Source of the DNA: Gemmobacter lutimaris
GTDB taxonomy: Bacteria; Pseudomonadota; Alphaproteobacteria; Rhodobacterales; Rhodobacteraceae
DNA: 64,000 bases
Reading direction: 5' to 3'
Assembly: GCF_003570715.1 (NCBI RefSeq)
Contig: NZ_QXXQ01000017.1
Location: 1 to 64,000 of the forward strand
In this document: in pieces, positions 8,651 through 18,227 of the stretch
Numbering within the stretch: the first letter of the stretch is position 1
Layout: every line of letters starts with the position of its first letter
Notes under the pieces: model-generated
What the model was told of the DNA's origin: nothing
Database searches by the model: none
The model's input: only the letters and a program-made list of their open reading frames with translations
Translations under genes and position numbers: made by a program

Positions 8651-11600
8651 GCGCGCTGGTTCTTGCCTTCCGCGAAAACGTGGCCCGCGCGCCGGGGCAT
8701 CCGGCCATTCTGGGCGGCCCGGATTATGCGGCGCTGGATGCGGCATCCGACAATTTCGCCCGCCATCTCTGCGCGGAAGGGCTGCGGCCGGGGCAGGTGG
8801 TGGCGCTGCGCATGGCGCGGTCCACCCGGCTGGTCATCGCCATTCTGGGTGTGTTGAAGGCGGGCGGCGTGGTCTTTCCGGTCGGCACCGCGCAGCCGCC
8901 CGCGCGTCTGGCGATGCTGCTGGAGGAAGCGGCCGCCACGCTGGTGCTGACCGATGCCGGGCTGGCACCGCTGCCGCAAGGCGCCTGGCGGGGGATGGAA
9001 GCTGCGGACTTTGACGCGCCTGCCGGGGATCTGCCCCTGCCGGCGCTGACCCGCGATCCGGGGCAGGCGGCCTTCCTGTTTCACAGCTCCGGCACCACCG
9101 GGCGGCCCAAGGTCATGGCCATTGCCGAACCCGGCCTGCTGCGCATGGCACGGCAGCCGGACTATTGCGAGATCGGCCCGCAGTCGCGGGTGGCGCATCT
9201 GGCAAATCCCGCCTTCGACGCGCTGAGCTTCGAGATCTGGGGCGCGCTGCTGAACGGGGCGACTCTGGTGCCTTTCAATGCGGCCGAAGTGCTGGACCTC
9301 GACCGTTTCGCGGCGCGGCTGGTGGCGGACGGGGTGACGACGGCGTTCCTCACCACCTCGTATTTCAACCTTCTGGCCAGCGAAAAGCCCGAGGCTCTGC
9401 TGGGGCTGCGCGATGTGCTGTTCGGGGGCGAGCAGGCGAATGCCGGGCTGCTGCACCGGCTGCTGGCGGCGCATCCGGCGACCCAATGCCGGTTGACCAA
9501 TTGCTATGGCCCGACGGAATGCACCACTTTCGCGCTGTGGCACCGCATTGACCCGGCGCTTTGGGCACGGGCGGATCATCCGGCCAGTGTGCCGGTGGGG
9601 CGCCCGCTGCGCGAAACCACGGTTGCGATCCTGAGCGATACGCGCCACCCCGTGCCAGAAGGGGACTGGGGCGAAATCTGGCTGGGCGGTTCGGGCCTGT
9701 CTCTGGGCTATGCTGGCCGGGCCGAGGAAACGGCGGCGCGGTTCCGGCCGGGGCCAGACGGCTCGCGGCTGTTCCGCACCGGCGATCAGGGCCGGATCGT
9801 GGCGGGGCTTGTGGAATGCGGCGGGCGGCTGGACGATCAGGTGAAGCTGCGGGGCCAGCGGATCGAACTGCCGGAAATCGAGGCGCAGCTTCTGGCCGTG
9901 CCGGGCGTGGAACAGGCCGCCGTGCTGCTGGAGGAGGCGCAGCTTGTGGCCCATGTCGCGGCCCCCGGCCAGACTGCGGCCTGGTTGCGGCTGGCGCTGG
10001 CCGAACGGCTGCCCGGTTATATGCTGCCCGCCCGGATTGCGCTGCATGACCGGCTGCCGCTGACCGAGAACGGCAAGACCGACCGCGCCGCCCTGCGCGC
10101 CCTGCCGCTGCCCGAGGGGCTCAGCTTCGTGGCGCAGGGCGGCGACAGCCTGTCGGCGGCGCGGCTGATGCTGCGCCTGCGGGCCGAGGGGCGCGCGGTT
10201 GACCTGTCCGACCTGTTGTCCGACCGCCCGCTGGAGGCGGTTCTGGCAGAGGCCCGCCCGGTCGAGGCGGAGCCGCTGCCCGCGCCGCAAGAGGATTACC
10301 CCGCCGCTGCGGAACAGCGCAGGCTCTGGCTGATGCAGCAGGTTTTGCCCGGCTCCACCGCCTATTCCATCCCGCTGCGGTTCGATTTCGCCGGGGCCAT
10401 CGACGAACCGGCAATGCAGGCGGCGCTGAATGCGCTGCTGGCGCGCCATGCCGCGCTGCGTTCAGTCTTTGTTGAAACCGGGGCCGGGCTGCGGGTCCGC
10501 ATCGCGCCGCCGCGCGCCGTTGCGCTGGAACAGGTGGCTGAGGCCGAGGCGTTCTTCGCCCGGCCCTTCGATCTGGCCGAAGGCTGTCTGCTGCGTGCGG
10601 GGGTGTCGGGGCGAAGCCTGCTGCTGTGCCTGCATCATATCGTCGTCGATGGCGCGGGGCTGAACCTGTTGCTGGCCGATCTGGCGGCGCTCTATCGCGG
10701 CGAGGTGCCTAAGGCGGCGCCGGGCGATTATTCCGCCTATCCGGCGCTTCAGGCCGCACGGCAGGCCAGCACGGATTACGCCGCGATGCGCAAGGCGCGC
10801 GTGACCGGACTTTTGGCCGCGCCAGAGCCCGAGGCGGACGCCTTCTATGCGCCCGAGGGTGCGACGGGCCGGATGCTGGGCTTCGATCTGTCGCCCGAAC
10901 TGACCCACCGCCTGAAGGCGCTGGCCGCGCGGCGGGGGCAGACGCTGTTTTCCCTGCTGCTGGCGGGCTTTGCCCTGTGCCAATGGCGCATGGGGCTGGG
11001 GCGGCATCTGTCCATCGGCCTGCCGGTCGGCCTGCGCCCGCCGGGGTTCGACACGACGGTGGGGATGTTCGTCAACACCCAGCTTTGCCGCTTTTGCATC
11101 GACCCCGGGGCCGCGACCGGCGACTGGCTGACCTCGGCGGAGGCGGAGGTCGCGGCAATGCGCGCGGCGCATGACCTCGCCTATGACCATCTGGTCGAGG
11201 ATCTGCGGGCAGCCGGGCAGCGTGGCGGGCTGTTCGACACGATGTTCGCGCTGGAAAACACCGAATACCGCCTGCCCGGCGTGCAGGCGCGCTTCCGCTA
11301 CCCCGAAAAGGTGGTGCCGCGCTTCCCGTTGACCTTGTTCGTGACGCCCGAGGGTGCGGGCGAGGGTGCCGGGATGTCGTGCCAGATCGAGCATGACCTG
11401 ACGCGCTTCGACCACGATTTCGCGCGGCAGATGGCGCAGGTCTATCCCGAGGTGCTGGCGGCACTGGTGGACCTGCCCGCGCGGCTGGAGGATCTGCGAC
11501 CCGCGCAAGACCTGCTGGCCCGGATCGAGGCCGACCGCCGCGCCGATCCGCAGGCGATTGCCGCGTCCCATGGGGCGGAACGGATCAGCCGCGCGGCGCT

Positions 11601-14600
11601 GGACCTGCGGGTGCAGGGGATTGCGGCACGGTTGCAGGCGGCGGGCGTGCGGCCCGGCGATCTGGTCGGCGTGTCCTTGCGGCCGGGGATCGGGCTGCTG
11701 GCCGCGGTTCTTGGCATCCTGCGCGCGGGCGCGGCCTATGTGCCGCTGGATCCGGATTACCCCGCCGACCGGCTGGCCATCGCCATCGAGGATACCGGCC
11801 TTGCCCATGTCATCACCGACGGCGCGGCGGCGCTGCCCGCCCATGTGACGCGCCATCCGCCCGAAGGCAGCGGCACCGCGCCGCTGCCCGCGTTCGACCC
11901 CGACCGCATCGCCTATGTCATCTTCACCTCGGGGTCTACCGGGCGGCCCAAGGGTGTGCCGATCCCGCATCGCGGGCTGGGCAATTACCTCGATCACGTT
12001 GCGGCGGCCTATTTCGGCTCTGGCCCGCTGGGGGCGGGGGTGGTCAGCACCTCGCTGAATTTCGACGCCACGGTGACCTCGCTTCTGGGGCCGCTGGCCG
12101 CCGGGCGGCGGGTCGATGTGCTGGCGGGGGAACTGATCCCGGCGCTGGCGGCGCTGGCCTTCGGGGCGGAGCCGCTGTTGTTCAAGGTCACGCCCGCCCA
12201 TGTCGCCGCCTTATTGGCGCACGGGCAGGGGCGGCAGGCCGACACGCCGCATCTGTTCATCGTCGGGGGCGAGCAACTGCCCGCGCCGACGGTCGGGCGG
12301 CTGCTGGATCTGCTGCCGGCTGCGCGGGTGGTCAACGAATATGGGCCGACCGAAACCGTGGTGGGCTGTGCGGTGGCCTGGGCGGAAAGGGGCAGCGTCC
12401 CCGAACATGGCGGCGCCATGGTGATCGGCCGCGCCATCCGGGGCATGCGCCTGTCGGTCCGCCGCGCGGATGGCAGCCCGGCGGCATGGGGGGAAACCGG
12501 CGAGCTGGTGATCGGCGGGATCGGCGTCGCGCCGGGTTATCTGCATCGCCCGGACCTCAGCGCCGAACGCTTCCGCCCTGATGCGGCGGGCGAGATCAGC
12601 TATCATACCGGCGACCGGGCGCTGCGGCTGCCCTCGGGCGATCTGGTGTTTCTGGGCCGCAATGACGACCAGATCAAGCTCAAGGGCTATCGGATCGAGC
12701 CGGGCGAGATCGAGGCCGCGATCCTGCATCGCCCGGATGTCGCGGCGGCGGCCGTGGTGGTGCGGGGCGAGCATCTGCTGGCCTATATCGCACCCGAAGG
12801 GGTGGATCTTGCGGCGCTGGAGGCGCATCTGGCGGCGACGCTCCCCGCCCATATGCGGCCTGCGCGTCTGATCGCCTGCGCGGCACTGCCGCTGTCGCCC
12901 TCGGGCAAGGTGGACCGTGCGGCGCTGCCCGCGCCGGAAGTGGCGCAGCCTGTTGCCAAGGCGCCCGCCACGCAGACGCTGGCGCATCTGTCACAGGTCT
13001 TTGCCGAGGTGCTGGGGCAGGAGATCCCGCCTGACCTGCATTTCTTCGATGCAGGCGCCGGTTCGCTGGCGCTGATGCGGGTGCATGGGCTGCTGCGGGA
13101 TGTGGCGCCCGATCTGGCCATGGTGGATTTCTTCCGCTTCCCGACGCTTGCGGACCTCGCCGCCCATATCGACCAGACGGCGGCGCCAGTGGCGCCCGCG
13201 CCGGTGCTGCGTGCGCGGGCCGAGGGGCGTATCGCGATCATCGGCATGGCAGTCGGCCTGCCGGGGGCCGCCGATCTGGCCGCCTTTGCCGCGCTGATCC
13301 GCTCGGGCGCCGAGGCGATCCGCGTCGCGCCCTCTGACCGGCCCGGCCATGTGAATGCGGTTTCCATGCTGGACCGCCCGGCCGGGTTCGACCCCGGCTG
13401 TTTCGGGCTGAGCCCGCGCGACGCCCTGTTGATGGACCCGCAGCAACGCCAGTTGCTGATGGGTGCGGTGCAGGCGCTGGATCATGCCGGGATCGACCCG
13501 GCCCTTGCGGGGCTGGTCGGGCTTGTGCTTTCCAGCAGCGAAAGCAGCTATTACCGCGCCCTGCTGCGCGATACCGCGCATGGCATCGGCGATGCGGCGC
13601 TGGCGATGATCCATGAGAAGGACTTCCTCGCCACCCGCATCGCGCATCTTCTGGGCCTGCATGGCCCGGCGCTGACCGTGCAGACCGCCTGTTCCAGCTC
13701 GCTCGTCGCGGTGCATCAGGCCTGTGGCCTGTTGCGCAATGGCGAGGCCGAGGTCTGTATCGCGGGCGGCGTGGCCGTCGATCTGGAGGCGGCGGCGGGC
13801 TATTCCTGGCAGGAGGGGCATATCCATTCCGCCGATGGCCATTGCGCGCCCTTCTCGGATCAGGCGAAGGGCACGGTTCCGGCAAGCGGCTGGGGCCTTC
13901 TGGTGCTGAAACCGCTGGCGGCGGCCGAGGCGGCGGGCGACCGCATCCTTGGCGTGATCGAGGGCAGCGCCATCAACAATGACGGGCGGCGCAAGGCCGG
14001 TTTCGCCGCGCCTTCGGTGCAGGGCCAGCAGGCGGTGATTGCGGCGGCACTGGCGGCGGCGGGGGCCGGGCCATCCGACATCGGCTATGTCGAGGCGCAT
14101 GGCACCGCCACGGCACTTGGCGACCCGATCGAGGTCGAGGCGCTGGCAGGGGTATTCACCGGACAACCGGCCGGGGCCATCGGTCTGGGTTCGGTCAAAA
14201 GCCAGATCGGCCATCTGGGGGCCGGGGCCGGGGTCGCGGGGCTGATCCGCGCGGTTCTGGGCCGGATGCAGGGCAGCCTGCCGCCGACCCATGGCTTTGC
14301 CGCGCCGCATCCGGCGCTGGATTTCGCGCGCCTGCCTTTCGCCGTGGCGCGTCACCTGCGCCCATGGCCTGCGGATCGCCCGCTGGCCGGGGTGTCGAGC
14401 TTTGGCATCGGCGGCACCAATGCGCATGTCGTGCTTGGCCCGGCGCCGGAACGGCGGCCCGCCGTGCCGTCGCCCCTGCATCTGCTGTGCCTTGCCGCGC
14501 ATTCCGAAACCGCGCTGCGGGCGCGGATGATGGCGGTGGCCGATCACCTCGCCGGGGGGGGCGATCTGGCGGCCGTGGCGGCGGGGCTGCGGCGTGGGCT

Positions 14601-16962
14601 GCGCGATGGCCTGCCGTGGCGCGCGGCGGTCGTCGCGGATACGGCAGATGCCGCGGTGGCGGGGCTGGATCTGGCGCAGCCCCGGCGCGTTACCGACTGG
14701 TCCGGCGCGGTGCCGCAGACGGTCGAAGCTCTGGCACGCGCCTGGGTCGAGGGGATGCCGACCCGGCATCTGCCCCCGGCGGCGGGTATCGCGGCCTGGG
14801 ATCTGCCGCCCTATGCTTTCGACCTGACGGATTACATCCATCCCGCGCTGTCGGGCGAGGCTTCGCCCGCGCGGCTGCCTTTCGAGGATTGGTTCCTGCA
14901 ACCCGTCTGGCGGCGCTGCGCCGCCGTGCCCGTTGCGGCAAAGCGGCCGGTTTGCCGGCCGGGCACCCCGTTGCCCGAGGCGTCCGAACTGGTGCTGGAT
15001 CTGCGCGACAGCCCCGATCCGGCCTCGGCGCTGCTGGCCCTGCTGGGGGCCGAGGGGCGGCGCCTGCGCGACGCGGGGAGGATGCTCTGGGTTCTGGTCA
15101 GCGAGGCTTTCGGGCCAGAGGGCACCACCGATCCCGACCGCGCGATGCTGGCCGGGCTGATGCGGGCGGCGGCGGCGGAACTGCCGGGGTTGCGGCTGGG
15201 TCTGGTGGATGGGGCGGCGCCCGATCTGCTGCCCCCCGCCGATCCCGCGCCTTTCCGCCAGATCGCCCTGCGCGGGGGCCGCCTGTTCGAGGCAGCGCTG
15301 ATGCCCACCGAAACACCACCTGAAGCCGACCTGCCGCCGGGGCTTTATCTGATGACCGGCGGCAGTGGCGGCATGGCCAGCGCCATGGCCGAGACGCTGA
15401 CCACCGATCCGGGGCGCGAGGTCTGGCTGCTGTCGCGGCGCGGAACCGGGGTTCAGGGCCCGCGCATCCGGCATATCGCGGCGGATGTGACCGATGACAC
15501 CGCCATGGCCGCGCTCGCCGCCGATCTGGCGGGGCAGGGGCGGCGCCTTGCCGGGGTGATCCATGCCGCCGGTCTGGCCGGGGGCCGCGCGCTGCCGCTG
15601 TTGCAGCCCGAGGCTTTCGCCACGACGCTGGCGCCCAAACGCGACGGTGCGCGGGCGATCCTTCGGCATCTGGCGCCGCTGACCGACGGGTTCATCCTGC
15701 TTTGCAGCTCGCTTTCCGCGCAGCGGCCCGCGCCGGGGCAGGCGGATTATGCCGCCGCGAATGCCTGGCTGGACGGGCTTGCCGACAGCCAGCCGGGGGG
15801 GGCAGGGCCAAAGGTGATCTCGGTCGGCTGGCCGGCCTGGCAGGGCACTGGCATGTCGGCGCGGCTGGAAGGTCGCATGGCCGATCTGGCCGGGCGGCTG
15901 GAGGCGGGGGCGATCTCGGTCGGGGAGGGCATGCAGGTGCTGCGCCGCGCCGTGGCGCTTGGCCTGCCGCACCTGATGGTGGCGCCGCTGCCGCCCGACC
16001 TGCCCATGCTGCTGGACCCCGAGCCGCCGCGCGCGCCTGCCGCGCCCGATCTGGCGCAGATCTTCGCCGGGTTCCTCGGGGTCGATCGCGTCGATCCCGA
16101 GGCCTCTTTCTTCGATCTGGGCGGGGATTCCCTGCTGGCGCTCGATCTGCTGGACGCGGTGGAGCAACAATTGGGCACGAAGCCGCCCGCCGCGCTGTTG
16201 TCGGGGCGGTTGAGCCTGCGCGATCTGGCGGCGGCATTGGCCCCGTCGGAAGCTGTGCCCGGCGCGCCCATATGCCTGCGGCCCGGTGCGGCGCCGCCGC
16301 TGGTTCTGCTGCATCCGGTGGGCGGCGATGTCGCCTCTTACCGCGCGCTGGCACAGGCGATGCGGGGGGGCGCGGCGATGCTGGCGCTGGATGATCCGGC
16401 TTTCCACAGCGCCGAGCTACCGGAAGCCACCCTGCGCGAACAGGCCAGCGCGCTGCTGGCGCGGCTGCCTGACGGGCCGGTCTGGCTCGGCGGCTGGTCC
16501 TATGGCGGGGTGCTGGCCTGCGAAATGGCGGCGCAGGCGCCTGACCGCGTGCTGGGCCTTGCCCTGATCGACCCGCCGTCCCCGCATCAGGCCGACCGGC
16601 CGGAGGAGGGCGATTTTCTGGCCGAGATCACCCATCGCCGTGCGCTTGGCCTGGCAGACGGGGAAGAGCCCGCGGCGCAGCCCTATCTTCAGGCGCTGTC
16701 CCGCGTCTGGGCGCGCAATGTCCGGGCGCTGGCCAGCCATGTGCCGGGGGCGCCGCTGCATTGCCCGGCCCGGCTGTGGCTGGCGGAAGGGCAGGGCCAG
16801 ATCGCCCTGCGCCGCGCGGCGTGGGAGGCGCTGCTGCCCGGCCTTGCCACTACGGTTCTGCCCGGCGATCACTTCTCGATCCTTCAGGGGACAGGCGCCG
16901 GGACGCTGGCCGAAGGGATTGCGCAACTGATGACGACAGCCAGCAGGAGTGCGGCAGAATGA
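8647..16962 (+). CDS. Hybrid NRPS-PKS, A-T-C-A(Asn-like)-T-KS-KR-T-TE, no AT domain
   Basis: I start this 2771-residue protein at the ATG overlapping the previous stop (ATGA), because A-domain homology begins there. It opens with an A domain and no C domain. Its pocket D-A-F-F-L-G-C-T-F-K suggests a branched aliphatic residue. A shortened carrier follows (GGDSL, serine about 501), then C (HHIVVDGAG near 662). A second A domain has pocket D-A-T-K-I-G-E-V-G-K, one change from the asparagine code, and is followed by a carrier (FFDAGAGSL near 1473). The ketosynthase has Cys 1682, His 1818 and His 1856. No acyltransferase follows: a linker of about 150 residues keeps only AT-flanking sequence before a ketoreductase (TGGSGGMAS near 2233, Tyr 2368). 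A carrier (GGDSL, serine 2495) and a thioesterase (GWSYGG, serine 2618; GDH, histidine 2742) end it. Malonyl loading must come from an AT encoded elsewhere. Confidence 0.95.
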   Translation: MSALVLAFRENVARAPGHPAILGGPDYAALDAASDNFARHLCAEGLRPGQVVALRMARSTRLVIAILGVLKAGGVVFPVGTAQPPARLAMLLEEAAATLVLTDAGLAPLPQGAWRGMEAADFDAPAGDLPLPALTRDPGQAAFLFHSSGTTGRPKVMAIAEPGLLRMARQPDYCEIGPQSRVAHLANPAFDALSFEIWGALLNGATLVPFNAAEVLDLDRFAARLVADGVTTAFLTTSYFNLLASEKPEALLGLRDVLFGGEQANAGLLHRLLAAHPATQCRLTNCYGPTECTTFALWHRIDPALWARADHPASVPVGRPLRETTVAILSDTRHPVPEGDWGEIWLGGSGLSLGYAGRAEETAARFRPGPDGSRLFRTGDQGRIVAGLVECGGRLDDQVKLRGQRIELPEIEAQLLAVPGVEQAAVLLEEAQLVAHVAAPGQTAAWLRLALAERLPGYMLPARIALHDRLPLTENGKTDRAALRALPLPEGLSFVAQGGDSLSAARLMLRLRAEGRAVDLSDLLSDRPLEAVLAEARPVEAEPLPAPQEDYPAAAEQRRLWLMQQVLPGSTAYSIPLRFDFAGAIDEPAMQAALNALLARHAALRSVFVETGAGLRVRIAPPRAVALEQVAEAEAFFARPFDLAEGCLLRAGVSGRSLLLCLHHIVVDGAGLNLLLADLAALYRGEVPKAAPGDYSAYPALQAARQASTDYAAMRKARVTGLLAAPEPEADAFYAPEGATGRMLGFDLSPELTHRLKALAARRGQTLFSLLLAGFALCQWRMGLGRHLSIGLPVGLRPPGFDTTVGMFVNTQLCRFCIDPGAATGDWLTSAEAEVAAMRAAHDLAYDHLVEDLRAAGQRGGLFDTMFALENTEYRLPGVQARFRYPEKVVPRFPLTLFVTPEGAGEGAGMSCQIEHDLTRFDHDFARQMAQVYPEVLAALVDLPARLEDLRPAQDLLARIEADRRADPQAIAASHGAERISRAALDLRVQGIAARLQAAGVRPGDLVGVSLRPGIGLLAAVLGILRAGAAYVPLDPDYPADRLAIAIEDTGLAHVITDGAAALPAHVTRHPPEGSGTAPLPAFDPDRIAYVIFTSGSTGRPKGVPIPHRGLGNYLDHVAAAYFGSGPLGAGVVSTSLNFDATVTSLLGPLAAGRRVDVLAGELIPALAALAFGAEPLLFKVTPAHVAALLAHGQGRQADTPHLFIVGGEQLPAPTVGRLLDLLPAARVVNEYGPTETVVGCAVAWAERGSVPEHGGAMVIGRAIRGMRLSVRRADGSPAAWGETGELVIGGIGVAPGYLHRPDLSAERFRPDAAGEISYHTGDRALRLPSGDLVFLGRNDDQIKLKGYRIEPGEIEAAILHRPDVAAAAVVVRGEHLLAYIAPEGVDLAALEAHLAATLPAHMRPARLIACAALPLSPSGKVDRAALPAPEVAQPVAKAPATQTLAHLSQVFAEVLGQEIPPDLHFFDAGAGSLALMRVHGLLRDVAPDLAMVDFFRFPTLADLAAHIDQTAAPVAPAPVLRARAEGRIAIIGMAVGLPGAADLAAFAALIRSGAEAIRVAPSDRPGHVNAVSMLDRPAGFDPGCFGLSPRDALLMDPQQRQLLMGAVQALDHAGIDPALAGLVGLVLSSSESSYYRALLRDTAHGIGDAALAMIHEKDFLATRIAHLLGLHGPALTVQTACSSSLVAVHQACGLLRNGEAEVCIAGGVAVDLEAAAGYSWQEGHIHSADGHCAPFSDQAKGTVPASGWGLLVLKPLAAAEAAGDRILGVIEGSAINNDGRRKAGFAAPSVQGQQAVIAAALAAAGAGPSDIGYVEAHGTATALGDPIEVEALAGVFTGQPAGAIGLGSVKSQIGHLGAGAGVAGLIRAVLGRMQGSLPPTHGFAAPHPALDFARLPFAVARHLRPWPADRPLAGVSSFGIGGTNAHVVLGPAPERRPAVPSPLHLLCLAAHSETALRARMMAVADHLAGGGDLAAVAAGLRRGLRDGLPWRAAVVADTADAAVAGLDLAQPRRVTDWSGAVPQTVEALARAWVEGMPTRHLPPAAGIAAWDLPPYAFDLTDYIHPALSGEASPARLPFEDWFLQPVWRRCAAVPVAAKRPVCRPGTPLPEASELVLDLRDSPDPASALLALLGAEGRRLRDAGRMLWVLVSEAFGPEGTTDPDRAMLAGLMRAAAAELPGLRLGLVDGAAPDLLPPADPAPFRQIALRGGRLFEAALMPTETPPEADLPPGLYLMTGGSGGMASAMAETLTTDPGREVWLLSRRGTGVQGPRIRHIAADVTDDTAMAALAADLAGQGRRLAGVIHAAGLAGGRALPLLQPEAFATTLAPKRDGARAILRHLAPLTDGFILLCSSLSAQRPAPGQADYAAANAWLDGLADSQPGGAGPKVISVGWPAWQGTGMSARLEGRMADLAGRLEAGAISVGEGMQVLRRAVALGLPHLMVAPLPPDLPMLLDPEPPRAPAAPDLAQIFAGFLGVDRVDPEASFFDLGGDSLLALDLLDAVEQQLGTKPPAALLSGRLSLRDLAAALAPSEAVPGAPICLRPGAAPPLVLLHPVGGDVASYRALAQAMRGGAAMLALDDPAFHSAELPEATLREQASALLARLPDGPVWLGGWSYGGVLACEMAAQAPDRVLGLALIDPPSPHQADRPEEGDFLAEITHRRALGLADGEEPAAQPYLQALSRVWARNVRALASHVPGAPLHCPARLWLAEGQGQIALRRAAWEALLPGLATTVLPGDHFSILQGTGAGTLAEGIAQLMTTASRSAAE

Positions 16963-18227
16963 CCGGGCATCTGTCCTTCAATGCGGCCGACAACCTTGAT
17001 GCCGCCGAAATCGACCGGATCAACGCCGAATTCTACGGCCGCTTCAACTATCCTTGGCGCGCGCTGAGCCTGACCGGCCATGCCGACCCCACCTTCGCCC
17101 CGCGCTTTCTGTGTCAGGAGGCCGGGGATTTCGACGGCGCGGCGCTGCCCCCGGACGGCGAGATCTGGGTGGCGGGCTGCGGCACCAATCAGGCGGTGAT
17201 CACGGCGCTCCGCTTTCCGGGCGCGCGGGTGCTGGGCACCGATCTTTCGGCGCGGTCGCTGGCGCTGGCCGAGGCTTCGGCCCGCGATCTGGGGCTGACC
17301 AACCTTCGGCTGGAACAGGCGAGCCTGAACGATGCCCCGCATGAAGCGCGTTTTGACCATGTGATCTGCACCGGCGTCATCCATCACAATGCCGACCCGG
17401 CGCAACCGCTGGCACGGCTGGCGCGGGCGCTGAAGCCGGGCGGCGTGATGGAGCTGATGGTCTACAATTACTATCACCGCATCCAGACCACCGCCTTTCA
17501 GAAGGCGATCCGCCTGCTTTCCGGGGCCGGGGGGCGCGGCGGGCTGATCGAGGCGGAACTGCCGATGGCGCAGGAAATGGTGGCGGATTTTCCGCTGCCC
17601 GGCACCATGGCCGATTTCCTTGCCGCGCAGCGGGGACTGCCGGAACCGGCGGTGGCGGATTCGTTGCTTCAGCCGGTGGAATTCAGCTATTCCGTCGAAA
17701 CCCTTGCCGCGCTTTGTGCCGGGGCAGGGCTGGTGCTGTGGCAGCCTTGCGTGAATCAGTTCGACCGGCTGTCGGGCCAGTTCGGATGGGAGCCGCCGCT
17801 GACCGGCGCCTCTGCCGCAGCCTTCAACCGGCTGCCGGATCTGGAACGCTGGCAGGTGGCGAACCTGCTGATGCAGGAGCGGTCGCCGATGCTGTGGTTC
17901 TACATCGGCCACGGGCCGAAGCGCCGCACGCGGGCCGAGGTGAATGCAGATTTCCTGCGTCGCAGCTTTGCCCCGGCGCGGTGCGAGGTGGTGTCGCATG
18001 TGTTGGGGGCGGAGGGGCATTATCAGCCCAGCCCGCGCCGCGCCGCGCTGCCCGCCCCGGCGCTGCCCGCCGATCCGCAGGCGCGGGCGGTTTATCTGGC
18101 CTGTGACGGGCAGCGCAGCATGGCCGAGGTGCTGGCCGGTCTGGGGCCGATGCCCGATGAAGCCGGGCTGACCCGGCTGCGCCAGATGCTGACAACCCCG
18201 GCCTTTCCCTATCTGCTGGCCACATGA
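16959..18227 (+). CDS. SAM-dependent methyltransferase, probable tailoring enzyme
   Basis: This is a class I methyltransferase fold of 422 residues. The SAM-binding loop reads WVAGCGTNQ near residue 70, followed by a GTDLSARSLALA acidic-loop region and an ICTGVIHH segment. The C-terminal part of about 200 residues is not a motif I can name; it may bind the substrate. The start is the ATG overlapping the preceding stop (ATGA), and the next gene overlaps its stop in the same way. It is therefore co-translated with the synthetases and most likely methylates the peptide/polyketide or one of its building blocks. O-, N- or C-methylation cannot be told from the sequence. Confidence 0.85.
   Translation: MTGHLSFNAADNLDAAEIDRINAEFYGRFNYPWRALSLTGHADPTFAPRFLCQEAGDFDGAALPPDGEIWVAGCGTNQAVITALRFPGARVLGTDLSARSLALAEASARDLGLTNLRLEQASLNDAPHEARFDHVICTGVIHHNADPAQPLARLARALKPGGVMELMVYNYYHRIQTTAFQKAIRLLSGAGGRGGLIEAELPMAQEMVADFPLPGTMADFLAAQRGLPEPAVADSLLQPVEFSYSVETLAALCAGAGLVLWQPCVNQFDRLSGQFGWEPPLTGASAAAFNRLPDLERWQVANLLMQERSPMLWFYIGHGPKRRTRAEVNADFLRRSFAPARCEVVSHVLGAEGHYQPSPRRAALPAPALPADPQARAVYLACDGQRSMAEVLAGLGPMPDEAGLTRLRQMLTTPAFPYLLAT

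Noticed and set aside
12991-16407. 1138-residue minus-strand frame opposite the KS-KR region
   Set aside because: Same antisense shadow pattern; the plus strand carries KS, KR, carrier and TE motifs.
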